From Bacteroidetes bacterium UBA1947 (lineage in GTDB: Bacteria; Bacteroidota; Bacteroidia; Chitinophagales; Chitinophagaceae), in the NCBI GenBank assembly GCA_002336915.1, contig DDET01000002.1, positions 1 to 64,000 on the forward strand: 64,000 bases of DNA. The letters run 5' to 3'. Numbering within the stretch: the first letter of the stretch is position 1; each line of letters starts with the position of its first letter. Below are positions 16,915 to 23,772 of this stretch, one piece after another. Position numbers and translations under genes: made by a program. Below the pieces are notes generated by a model. It ran no database searches, was not told the DNA's origin, and saw only the letters and a list, made by a program, of their open reading frames with translations.

Positions 16915-16930
16915 TGTGACATGTGTCACC
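16915..16930 (+). promoter_or_regulatory. Crp/Fnr-type operator before the persulfide operon
   Basis: TGTGACATGTGTCACC matches the Crp-type consensus TGTGA-N6-TCACA at nine of ten positions and forms an inverted repeat (GTGACA-tg-TGTCAC). It lies between the Crp/Fnr gene and the first operon gene. Its centre is 29.5 bp before the candidate -7 element, which would put it near -41 relative to transcription start, a class II activator position. Confidence 0.65.
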
Positions 16931-16951
16931 AAGCGCCTTCCTGCCAGTGTG

Positions 16952-16959
16952 TAGTTTTA
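16952..16959 (+). promoter_or_regulatory. Candidate -7 element of the persulfide operon
   Basis: TAGTTTTA matches TAnnTTTG at five of six defined positions and is placed 24 bp before the first ATG of the operon. No -33 motif is evident, as expected for an activator-dependent promoter. Confidence 0.4.
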
Positions 16960-16982
16960 CATCATAAAATAAACAGCATTTT

Positions 16983-17201
16983 ATGAAAAAGAACATGGGA
17001 ACATTCGACCGGATCTTTCGTATACTGGTGGCCATTGTTATTATCGCACTGTATGCCACAGGCAATATTGGCGGGGTGCTCGCTATAGTGTTGCTGGTAC
17101 TCTCCGCCATTTTTATCCTCACCAGTTTTATTAGTTTTTGTCCTTTGTACCTGCCCTTTGGCATCAGTACGCGCAAAAAGGAGAAGGCAGTAAAAGGATA
17201 A
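16983..17201 (+). CDS. DUF2892 (YgaP-TM-like) membrane protein
   Basis: A 72-residue protein with two TM helices. The pattern FDRIFRILVAIVIIALYATG, then ILTSFISFCPLYLPFGIST, is the standard DUF2892 arrangement, with FCPLY at the end of the second helix. In E. coli YgaP the same two-helix unit is fused to a rhodanese and is proposed to move sulfur species or thiocyanate across the membrane. It is the first gene of the persulfide operon, 49 bp before the dioxygenase gene and immediately after the Crp-type box. Confidence 0.85.
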   Translation: MKKNMGTFDRIFRILVAIVIIALYATGNIGGVLAIVLLVLSAIFILTSFISFCPLYLPFGISTRKKEKAVKG

Positions 17202-17249
17202 ACGCAAGGTTCACAAGCAATTTTTTCTAATTTTTTTAATTCAGTTCAA

Positions 17250-18665
17250 ATGAACATCGAACAGATCTATACAGGATGCCTTGCACAGGGCGCGTATTAT
17301 ATAACATCGAACGGGGAAGCCGCCATAATTGACCCGCTAAGGGAAATACAACCCTACCTGAACAGGGCGATGAAAGACGGGGTGAAGATCAAGTACATAT
17401 TTGAAACACATTTTCATGCCGATTTTGTGTCGGGCCACCTGGACCTGGCCAAGGCAACAGGAGCGATGATCGTTTATGGGCCTACAGCTGAGCCTGCTTT
17501 TAATGCCTATGTGGCGGCAGATGGCGAGATATTTAAACTGGGGGACGTGAGCATACAGCTGTTGCATACTCCCGGGCACACATTGGAGTCTTCCTGTTTC
17601 CTGCTGAAGGATAAGCAGGGAAAGGACTATGCGCTATTCTCAGGAGATACCTTATTCATTGGTGATGTGGGCCGGCCTGACCTGGCGCAAAAGGCAGCCA
17701 ATATGACTAAGGAGGAACTGGCGAGCCTGCTGTATGACTCTTTGAGGAACAAGATAATGCCGTTGGCAGATGATGTTATCGTTTATCCTGCACATGGGCA
17801 GGGATCGGCCTGTGGCAAGAATATGTCGAAGGAAACGATCTCGACCATGGGTGCACAAAAGAGGATGAACTATGCCTTGCGGACCGATATGGCGAAATAT
17901 GAGTTTGTGGAAGAAGTGACCGCAGGTTTGTTACCACCGCCGGCTTATTTCCCCATGAATGTAAAAATGAACAAAGAAGGTTACGACAGCATAAATGAGG
18001 TACTGAAACGAGGAACACGGCCCTTATCAGTGAAAGCGTTTGAAGCTGCCGCAAATGAAGGCGATGTACTGGTACTGGATACGCGCAACCCGGAGCATTT
18101 TGTGAAAGCCTTCATACCCAACAGCATCAATATAGGTGTGGACGGAAATTTTGCGCCATGGGTGGGTGCATTGATACCGGATATTAAACAGCAGATATTG
18201 CTGGTGACAGAACCGGGACGTGAGAAGGAAACGGTGATACGCATGGCCCGTGTGGGATATGATAATGTGCTGGGCTACCTGGATGGCGGATTTGAAGCAT
18301 GGCAACAGGCGGGTAAAGCAACTGATTATATTGAATCCATGTCGGTTTTTGAGTTTGCGAGGGTTTATCTATTGAATCCGGATGTGTATGTAGTAGATGT
18401 GAGAAGGCCGGGCGAATATAGTGCCGGGCACATGAAAGGTGCGCATAATATCCCACTGGACTATATCAATGATAACATGGCATCTTTTCCAAAGGACCGG
18501 GTATTTTACCTGCATTGCGCAGGCGGTTACCGCTCGGTTGTTGCCGCTTCTATTTTGAGATCGAGAGGCTATGATAAGCTCGTAAACATAGAGGGAGGCT
18601 TTACGGCACTTAAAGAATCGGCTATACCGGCAGAACGTTTTGTAATGGGATCAACATTAGCATAA
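17250..18665 (+). CDS. Persulfide dioxygenase with two C-terminal rhodanese domains (CstB-like)
   Basis: The 471-residue protein has an N-terminal metallo-beta-lactamase-fold persulfide dioxygenase (about 1-235) with the HFHADFVSGH motif (H54, H56, D58, H63), H110 in HTPGH, D133 in FSGDTLF and H182. Two rhodanese domains follow. The first (about 255-355) has lost the catalytic cysteine (ILLVTEPGREK). The second (about 365-465) keeps C423 in HCAGGYRS. This is the CstB layout: persulfide oxidation to sulfite, coupled to sulfur transfer that can give thiosulfate. It is the central enzyme of the operon and acts in the cytoplasm. Its stop overlaps the next ATG by one base. The thiol carrier used in this organism is not known. 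Confidence 0.92.
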   Translation: MNIEQIYTGCLAQGAYYITSNGEAAIIDPLREIQPYLNRAMKDGVKIKYIFETHFHADFVSGHLDLAKATGAMIVYGPTAEPAFNAYVAADGEIFKLGDVSIQLLHTPGHTLESSCFLLKDKQGKDYALFSGDTLFIGDVGRPDLAQKAANMTKEELASLLYDSLRNKIMPLADDVIVYPAHGQGSACGKNMSKETISTMGAQKRMNYALRTDMAKYEFVEEVTAGLLPPPAYFPMNVKMNKEGYDSINEVLKRGTRPLSVKAFEAAANEGDVLVLDTRNPEHFVKAFIPNSINIGVDGNFAPWVGALIPDIKQQILLVTEPGREKETVIRMARVGYDNVLGYLDGGFEAWQQAGKATDYIESMSVFEFARVYLLNPDVYVVDVRRPGEYSAGHMKGAHNIPLDYINDNMASFPKDRVFYLHCAGGYRSVVAASILRSRGYDKLVNIEGGFTALKESAIPAERFVMGSTLA

Positions 18666-18877
18666 TGGTCAGATCAATATTGAAATATAAACTTGAAATA
18701 GCGGGCCTTGTAGCCGGGGCAATAGCCGGATGGTGCTATTGGTATTACGTGGGTTGTGCATCGGGCACTTGCATGATCACTTCGAAGCCTTTGAACAGTA
18801 GTTTGTACGGTGCGGTGATGGGCGTGCTTTTATTAAGCATTTTTAAAAAAGATAAGAAAACAAAGAAAGCGAAATGA
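18665..18877 (+). CDS. DUF6132-type small membrane protein
   Basis: A 70-residue protein with two TM helices joined by a short loop containing GCASGTCMITSKPLNSSLYG, then a Lys-rich cytoplasmic tail. The two closely spaced cysteines and the SGTCMITS core fit the DUF6132 family, which often occurs beside rhodaneses in Bacteroidota. Its start overlaps the dioxygenase stop by one base and its end overlaps the next gene by four, so translation is probably coupled. Function unknown; a membrane sulfur carrier or channel component is a reasonable guess only. Confidence 0.8.
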   Translation: MVRSILKYKLEIAGLVAGAIAGWCYWYYVGCASGTCMITSKPLNSSLYGAVMGVLLLSIFKKDKKTKKAK

Positions 18878-19152
18878 AAACCATAAAAGAAGCAATTGCC
18901 GCCGGGAACGCCACGATAATAGACGTGAGGACCCCGGCTGAATTTGAAGGCGGAAATGTAGCAGGGAGTATTAATATCCCGCTGAATGAATTGCCTAATC
19001 AAATAGAGGAGATAAAGGAGAAAAAGAACATCATTTTTTGCTGTGCATCGGGGATAAGGAGCCACCAGGCCACCATGTTGCTAAGGCAATATGGGGTGGA
19101 TTGTGTAGATGGCGGATCATGGCTGGATGTAAATTATCATTGTAACAACTAA
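18874..19152 (+). CDS. Single-domain rhodanese
   Basis: A 92-residue rhodanese (sulfurtransferase) with IIDVRTPAEFEGGNVAGSINIP and the active loop CASGIRS with catalytic Cys57. Another cysteine directly precedes it. Proteins of this class pick up and pass sulfane sulfur. The gene overlaps the DUF6132 gene by four bases. Confidence 0.9.
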   Translation: MKTIKEAIAAGNATIIDVRTPAEFEGGNVAGSINIPLNELPNQIEEIKEKKNIIFCCASGIRSHQATMLLRQYGVDCVDGGSWLDVNYHCNN

Positions 19153-19161
19153 AAAAAATTT

Positions 19162-19476
19162 ATGCTGCAGTTTATAAAAAATTTATTCAAGAGCGAGCCT
19201 AAAGCTGATATAGGCGCACTAATCGCAAATGGGGCGATGATCATGGATGTACGGACGCCGGCGGAATATGCTTCGGGGCACATAAAGGGATCGGTAAATA
19301 TGCCTTTGAATTCACTGCCCATGCAGATGGCTAAATTGAAGAAAGACAAGCCGATCATCACATGCTGTGCATCGGGTATGCGGAGCGGATCTGCAAAAAG
19401 TATACTTAAGTCCAACGGTTTTGCCGAGGTGCATAATGGCGGCAGCTGGATGAACCTGAAAAAATATGAAAAATGA
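19162..19476 (+). CDS. Single-domain rhodanese (half of a split YgaP)
   Basis: A 104-residue rhodanese with DVRTPAEYASGHIKGSVNMP and the active loop CCASGMRSGS (catalytic Cys69). The four-base overlap with the next gene, which encodes a two-TM DUF2892-like protein, gives the same domain order as E. coli YgaP (rhodanese, then TM) but as two proteins. This suggests the two function together at the inner membrane. Its sequence is clearly related to the preceding rhodanese but not a recent copy. Confidence 0.9.
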   Translation: MLQFIKNLFKSEPKADIGALIANGAMIMDVRTPAEYASGHIKGSVNMPLNSLPMQMAKLKKDKPIITCCASGMRSGSAKSILKSNGFAEVHNGGSWMNLKKYEK

Positions 19477-19721
19477 GCGCACTAAAAGAACGATTGCTTA
19501 CCAACTGGGACCTGATGCGTATAGTGCGGCTTGCCATAGGCCTTTGGCTTGGCGTGCAGGCAGTAATGCAGATGGATATATTTATCTCACTGTTTAGTGC
19601 ATTTTTCCTCTACCAGGCCATAACGGGTACGGGCTGCTGCGGGGCAGCCGCATGCTATTCACCGCCTGCAAAGAAGGTAAATAGCAAAATACAAGACATA
19701 GAATATGAAGAAGTAAAATAA
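19473..19721 (+). CDS. Two-TM DUF2892-like membrane protein
   Basis: An 82-residue protein with two hydrophobic helices (RLAIGLWLGVQAVMQMD and ISLFSAFFLYQAITGTGCCG) and a cysteine cluster at the end of the second helix (GTGCCGAAACY). The arrangement resembles the TM part of YgaP. It overlaps the preceding rhodanese gene by four bases. The extra cysteines near the membrane exit could take part in sulfur relay, which is inference. Confidence 0.8.
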   Translation: MSALKERLLTNWDLMRIVRLAIGLWLGVQAVMQMDIFISLFSAFFLYQAITGTGCCGAAACYSPPAKKVNSKIQDIEYEEVK

Positions 19722-19726
19722 AAAAT

Positions 19727-20038
19727 ATGGCAGCGAAGACATTTTCGGAGATAATAAATGCCGGTAAACCCGTACTGGTCGATTTTTCGGCGGAATGGTG
19801 CGGGCCCTGTAAAATGATGGCACCAATACTGGAAGAATTGAAGAAAAGCATCGGCGATACTGCTACCATTGTAAAGGTGGATGTAGATAAAAATCCCGCT
19901 GCTGCAAATGCCTACCAGATATCGGGTGTACCTACCCTGATATTGTTTAAAGGGGGTGCTGTACTATGGCGTCAATCGGGGGTGGTGCCGGCAAAGCAAT
20001 TGAAGCAAATAATAGAACAACACGCAAACAAAGGATAA
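19727..20038 (+). CDS. trxA: Thioredoxin
   Basis: A 103-residue thioredoxin with the classic WCGPCKM active site (Cys25, Cys28), VDVDKNPAAANAYQISGVPTL with the cis-proline, and a normal C-terminal helix. In this operon it probably reduces persulfidated rhodaneses or OsmC and releases sulfide. It lies five bases after the DUF2892-like gene and one base before the OsmC gene. Confidence 0.95.
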   Translation: MAAKTFSEIINAGKPVLVDFSAEWCGPCKMMAPILEELKKSIGDTATIVKVDVDKNPAAANAYQISGVPTLILFKGGAVLWRQSGVVPAKQLKQIIEQHANKG

Positions 20039-20039
20039 A

Positions 20040-20495
20040 ATGGGAGTAACACATGATTACGAAGTAGCTGTGAGCTGGACCGCAGACAGGAAGGGTGAAA
20101 TGACTGCGCCGGGGATAGCAGAAATGATAGAGGTAGCTACACCGCCGGAATTCCCCAAGGGGATGGCAGGCATATGGTCTCCGGAACATTTGTTTACCGC
20201 GGCAGTGAATAGCTGCCTGATGACCACCTTTTTGGCGATAGCTGAAAATTCGAAATTGGATTTTGTGCATTTTGAATCAAAAGCATCGGGCAGGCTGGAA
20301 ATGGTGGATGGTAAGTACCTGATGAGCGAGGTAACATTGAGCCCCGTAGTTACAGTGGCTACTGACCACGACAAAGATCGGGCGGAAAAGGTGCTGCAGA
20401 AAGCGGAACAAAACTGCCTGATAACAAATTCTATAAATTCGAAGATCATTTTTAAACCGCAGGTGCTGGTTAAAAGTACCATACCATCTTTATGA
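20040..20495 (+). CDS. OsmC family thiol peroxidase-like protein
   Basis: A 151-residue OsmC/Ohr-fold protein. The reactive cysteine Cys59 lies in FTAAVNSCLMTTF and the partner Cys126 in KAEQNCLITNS, both in the family positions. OsmC proteins reduce organic hydroperoxides and some also act on persulfides, which would fit this operon. The stop overlaps the next ATG by four bases. Confidence 0.9.
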   Translation: MGVTHDYEVAVSWTADRKGEMTAPGIAEMIEVATPPEFPKGMAGIWSPEHLFTAAVNSCLMTTFLAIAENSKLDFVHFESKASGRLEMVDGKYLMSEVTLSPVVTVATDHDKDRAEKVLQKAEQNCLITNSINSKIIFKPQVLVKSTIPSL

Positions 20496-21220
20496 GGGCT
20501 ATATATTCCATACTATTATTTTCGTCGTTCCTGTACCTGGCTGCCTGCCAGGATGCAGTGCCTTCTAATGCCCAGCAAATAAATAAGACGCTGCAGGTAG
20601 ATGAATATGAGCAAAAACTTGCAGCGACACCTGCCGCGCAATTGGTAGATGTGCGAACGCCGGGAGAGTATGCGGAAGGCCATTTGAAAAATGCCAGCAA
20701 CATTGACTTTAACGGGGAGGACTTCAATGAACGAATAGGGAAGCTGGACAAAACCAAGCCCGTATTCGTGTACTGCCTATCGGGCGGACGAAGTTCATCA
20801 GCCGCTGATGTAATGCGTAACAAGGGTTTTACAGAAGTGTACAATATGAAAGGCGGCATTATGAAATGGAATGCCGCCGGGAAGCCGGTTGTTGCCGGGA
20901 ATGAAAGCAAAAGGCCTGCAGGTATGTCGCTGGCAGAACTGGATAAGCTGGTAGCGGGCAAGCAGTATGTGTTGGTTGACTATAACGCTAGCTGGTGCCT
21001 GCCCTGTAAAAAAATGGCCCCGATGCTAGACAGCCTTGTGCAAAAGAAGAAAGACAAGCTGTCATTAGTAAAGATAGATGCGGATGCAAATAAGGAACTG
21101 ATGCAACAAAAGAGTATCGAAGGCATTCCCTATTTGGAACTATACAAAGATGGCAAGCTCGTGTGGAAGCATGAAGGCATTATAGATGAGCAAACCCTGC
21201 TGAAAGAAACTAAATTGTAA
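20492..21220 (+). CDS. Rhodanese-thioredoxin fusion lipoprotein
   Basis: The 242-residue protein starts with a lipoprotein signal (LYLAAC, lipidated Cys19) and carries two domains. A rhodanese (about 35-135) has VDVRTPGEYAEGHLKNASNID and catalytic Cys95 in YCLSGGRSS. A thioredoxin (about 145-242) has DYNASWCLPCKKMAP (Cys169, Cys172). It is probably anchored on the periplasmic side and would bring together sulfur transfer and thiol reduction outside the cytoplasm. The stop overlaps the next ATG by one base. Confidence 0.9.
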   Translation: MRAIYSILLFSSFLYLAACQDAVPSNAQQINKTLQVDEYEQKLAATPAAQLVDVRTPGEYAEGHLKNASNIDFNGEDFNERIGKLDKTKPVFVYCLSGGRSSSAADVMRNKGFTEVYNMKGGIMKWNAAGKPVVAGNESKRPAGMSLAELDKLVAGKQYVLVDYNASWCLPCKKMAPMLDSLVQKKKDKLSLVKIDADANKELMQQKSIEGIPYLELYKDGKLVWKHEGIIDEQTLLKETKL

Positions 21221-21588
21221 TGGGCGTAAACACTATCATAATTCTCGTGCTTATAGGCCTTGTGGCGGGCGTGCTGGGCGGCATGGTAGGCCTCGGCGGA
21301 GGAATCATCATGATACCCGCCATGGTAATGTTCCTTGCGATGGACCAACGGATGGCACAGGGTACTACGGTTGCGGTAATGCTGCCACCTATCGGCCTGC
21401 TGGCCGCATTCAATTATTATAAAGCCGGTTACGTGAATATTAAGTATGCACTTATTATTGCCATAGCATTTATGATAGGCGGTTACTTTGGCTCGAAACT
21501 GGCATTGACTATTCCGCAGGGGATAATGAGAAAAGCATTTGCAGGCCTGTTGGTGCTGATAGCCGCAAAGATGTTTTTTCAGAAATAG
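21220..21588 (+). CDS. Half-length sulfite exporter TauE/SafE family protein
   Basis: A 122-residue membrane protein with about four TM helices and the family signature GVLGGMVGLGGGIIMIPAMVMFL. TauE/SafE (DUF81) proteins usually have about 250 residues from two such repeats; this one has a single repeat, so it would have to work as a dimer. In this operon it is a good candidate for exporting sulfite or thiosulfate made by the dioxygenase. It is the last gene of the run and is followed by a strong terminator. Confidence 0.88.
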   Translation: MGVNTIIILVLIGLVAGVLGGMVGLGGGIIMIPAMVMFLAMDQRMAQGTTVAVMLPPIGLLAAFNYYKAGYVNIKYALIIAIAFMIGGYFGSKLALTIPQGIMRKAFAGLLVLIAAKMFFQK

Positions 21589-21596
21589 ATATGTAT

Positions 21597-21636
21597 AAAA
21601 AGAGCAGAGGCCCGATCGGGCCTCTGCTCTTTTTTA
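21597..21636. terminator. Bidirectional rho-independent terminator
   Basis: A perfect palindrome of 30 bp (15-bp arms with the centre CCCGATCGGG, 21601-21630) is flanked by AAAA on the left and T6 on the right. It can end both the persulfide operon and the converging FKBP gene. Confidence 0.9.
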
Positions 21637-21650
21637 TGGCTTCAATACCA

Positions 21651-22139
21651 TTAATTCATCGACACGAGCTCAACATTGAACATCAATATTGCATTTGGTG
21701 GAATGCTGGGCCTGCCTGCAGGGCCGTAGGCCAGTGCAGATGGCAGGTAGAGGGTAGCGCGGCAACCCTGGTTCAACAGTTGAATGCCTTCATCCCAGCC
21801 GCTTATTACCTGGTGCATGCCGAGTGTAAAGGTTAACACAGACCGGCCTGCTACGGGCTGGTATTTTTCATCTACATTGCCGTCGAACCTGTTGCCGTCG
21901 AGGAAGCGGCCGAGGTAGTTCATGTTTACACTCTGGCCGGGTTTGGCGTTCGGGCCTGTTCCCTTTTTGTCGATCGTGTAGTACAGGCCTGAGGCGGTCC
22001 TGGTAGCCTTAATGTGATTCTTGGCAAAATAATCTTTCAATATTTTTTCGTCTTTAGCAGCCTGGTCTTGCGCCGAGGCTGTGCATGCAAATAATACGCT
22101 GAAGACTAACAAACAAGTTCCTAATAGGTTTTTGATCAT
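21651..22139 (-). CDS. FKBP-type peptidyl-prolyl cis-trans isomerase
   Basis: A 162-residue exported FKBP. A signal peptide (MIKNLLGTCLLVFSVLFACTASAQ) precedes a short linker and the FKBP domain (about 45-162), with GQSVNMNYLGRFLDGNRFDGN, VLTFTLGMHQVISGWDEGIQLL and the final PNAILMFNVELV strand. It catalyses proline isomerisation during folding in the periplasm. The ALAYGPAGRPSIPPN segment is the usual active-site loop. Confidence 0.93.
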   Translation of the reverse strand: MIKNLLGTCLLVFSVLFACTASAQDQAAKDEKILKDYFAKNHIKATRTASGLYYTIDKKGTGPNAKPGQSVNMNYLGRFLDGNRFDGNVDEKYQPVAGRSVLTFTLGMHQVISGWDEGIQLLNQGCRATLYLPSALAYGPAGRPSIPPNAILMFNVELVSMN

Positions 22140-22269
22140 GTTTTTTTGTTTTTTGTGAAAATAAGGAAAATTTATTTTAGCGTCTTAGGTGCAGGCATAT
22201 TGCGAGGTACACCAGCAAGAGCGGAAAGAATTAAAAAAACAGGAGATTAAAGCATAATTTAGGGAAGCG

Positions 22270-22479
22270 ATGTTCACCGTATTCCTAATAGTGCTTTTTT
22301 TTGGTGGCTGGGGTACTCCCATTGGGGGCCTTATGGTCATTCTTTCCAGGATATTTAGGCAGGAGCCACTGCATGCAAAGTTATGGAAGAATGGCTGGCG
22401 GGTATTCATTGCCGGGCTGCTTTGCCTTTTGCTGGCCTTGCTTGGCTGGCTTTTTATGGGTGACGTGTTTCATCGGTAG
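22270..22479 (+). CDS. Small two-TM membrane protein
   Basis: A 69-residue protein with two hydrophobic helices (TVFLIVLFFGGWGTPIGGLM and AGLLCLLLALLGWLFMG) separated by a basic loop containing RIFRQEPLHAKLWKNGWR. The charge pattern is that of a real inner-membrane protein. I know no family. It stands between two minus-strand genes and has no clear promoter. Confidence 0.5.
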   Translation: MFTVFLIVLFFGGWGTPIGGLMVILSRIFRQEPLHAKLWKNGWRVFIAGLLCLLLALLGWLFMGDVFHR

Positions 22480-22485
22480 GACAAC

Positions 22486-23073
22486 CTAATGAAATTTTTC
22501 GCCTTTAGCCAGCATTTCCAGGATAATGTTCATTCGCTTTTCGCGGGTCTCCGGTTTTTTGGCGGTCTGGAGCCGCCAGGTGATCGCATATTTGTTGGTT
22601 TTATTCAGCGAGTCGAAAAAAGCTTTTGCCTTTTTGTTTTTTTCAAGGAGTTTAAGCAAATCAGCAGGCAGCGTCGAATTGGAAGGTGAATCATAGGCGG
22701 CTGCCAGTCGCCCGTCTTTCTTTGCATCTTCAAAGGCCGTCAATCCGGCGGCTTTCATTCTCTTTTCCTTCGTTAGGCGTTCAATGTGTTCGATGTTACG
22801 TTTCGACCATATACTTCTTGCCCGGCGCGGTGTGAATTTCTGGACCCAGGAATCAGCGTCAAATTTCTTCTTTTGCCCGTCTATCCAACCATAACAGAGT
22901 GCTTCGTCGAGCGCTTCGGCATATGTAACGGTTTTTTTATCCGACTCTTTGTTAAAAATGCGCAGCCAGATACCATCTGACTTTGCATGATTGGCAGCAA
23001 GCCATTTCTCCCAGGCACTTGCAGAGGCAAATGGTTTGGTGGGAATATCTTTCTTGTTTTCTGTGGTACTCAT
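22486..23073 (-). CDS. YdeI/OmpD-associated family protein
   Basis: A 195-residue YdeI/OmdA-like protein. The pattern WEKWLAANHAKSDGIWLRIFNK, YAEALDEALCYGWIDGQKKK, TPRRARSIWSKRN and the C-terminal KKPETREKRMNIILEML segment are typical of the family (often annotated bacteriocin-protection protein YdeI). Biochemical role unknown. A second protein of a related fold is encoded about 100 bp upstream. Confidence 0.88.
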   Translation of the reverse strand: MSTTENKKDIPTKPFASASAWEKWLAANHAKSDGIWLRIFNKESDKKTVTYAEALDEALCYGWIDGQKKKFDADSWVQKFTPRRARSIWSKRNIEHIERLTKEKRMKAAGLTAFEDAKKDGRLAAAYDSPSNSTLPADLLKLLEKNKKAKAFFDSLNKTNKYAITWRLQTAKKPETREKRMNIILEMLAKGEKFH

Positions 23074-23169
23074 TTAGCCTCTGTTGATTTAAAGATAATT
23101 GTTGGTAAACACCGACCATGGTGTAGCTTCCCGGGACATAAGTCGAAAAGACTTGCGCCCATCGGGGAA

Positions 23170-23595
23170 CTATTCAACCATGCTTATCCATTTCTTTATT
23201 GCTTTTTTTAATTCTTTTTCTTTAGCTCTTACATCTTCCATGCTTTTAAAGACCACCAGCTTTCTCTGGTCTTTAAAATCTCCTTCGAAGAGGCCTGCAT
23301 TGTCATCAAGTTTGGACCCGGTAAGGAACACCATGCGAACACAGTCTTGCCGGTTGAACACAAAGCTTGCAATGTACCGCTTGTATTCTTTGGGTTCAAA
23401 GGGTTTCATTTTGCCGGTGTAATAAAAGGTGGGTGCGTTCCAATATATCCCCTCGCCGATATTTTTATCGATGGACAGAATGAACTTGCGCAGGTAGGCA
23501 ATAGTACCCAGCATAGGGTGTTTAAGCGTTGACATGTATTCGTCAACTATTGCGGGTTCTGAGATGCCTAAGAATAGATTATTTCCCTTTGCCAT
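23170..23595 (-). CDS. DUF1801-type protein (YdhG-like)
   Basis: A 141-residue protein of the DUF1801/YdhG fold: IAYLRKFILSIDKNIGEGIYWNAPTFYYTGK, then YIASFVFNRQDCVRMVF and a C-terminal AKEKELKKAIKKWISM helix. Family members are small proteins of unknown function, distantly like frataxin or YdeI domains. It is on the same strand as the YdeI protein, about 100 bp away. Confidence 0.78.
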   Translation of the reverse strand: MAKGNNLFLGISEPAIVDEYMSTLKHPMLGTIAYLRKFILSIDKNIGEGIYWNAPTFYYTGKMKPFEPKEYKRYIASFVFNRQDCVRMVFLTGSKLDDNAGLFEGDFKDQRKLVVFKSMEDVRAKEKELKKAIKKWISMVE

Positions 23596-23772
23596 TGTGG
23601 AGTTTTGATATTTAAATATAAGGAAGAGAGGGATTTATTCTAAATAATAACCGAGCCACTTCAACGAATCAGGTAGTTGATATGCATATCTCTTTTACGA
23701 TAAGAAATATAAGTACCCCTAAAAAAGATACACTGATTATTTTTCCAATCGTTCCAGTCATACATTATCGAT

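Noticed and set aside
16198..16930. Possible classical cAMP-Crp regulation of the persulfide operon
   Set aside because: The adjacent regulator lacks the cyclic-nucleotide phosphate-binding motif, so Crp-like DNA recognition is likely but cAMP control is not supported.
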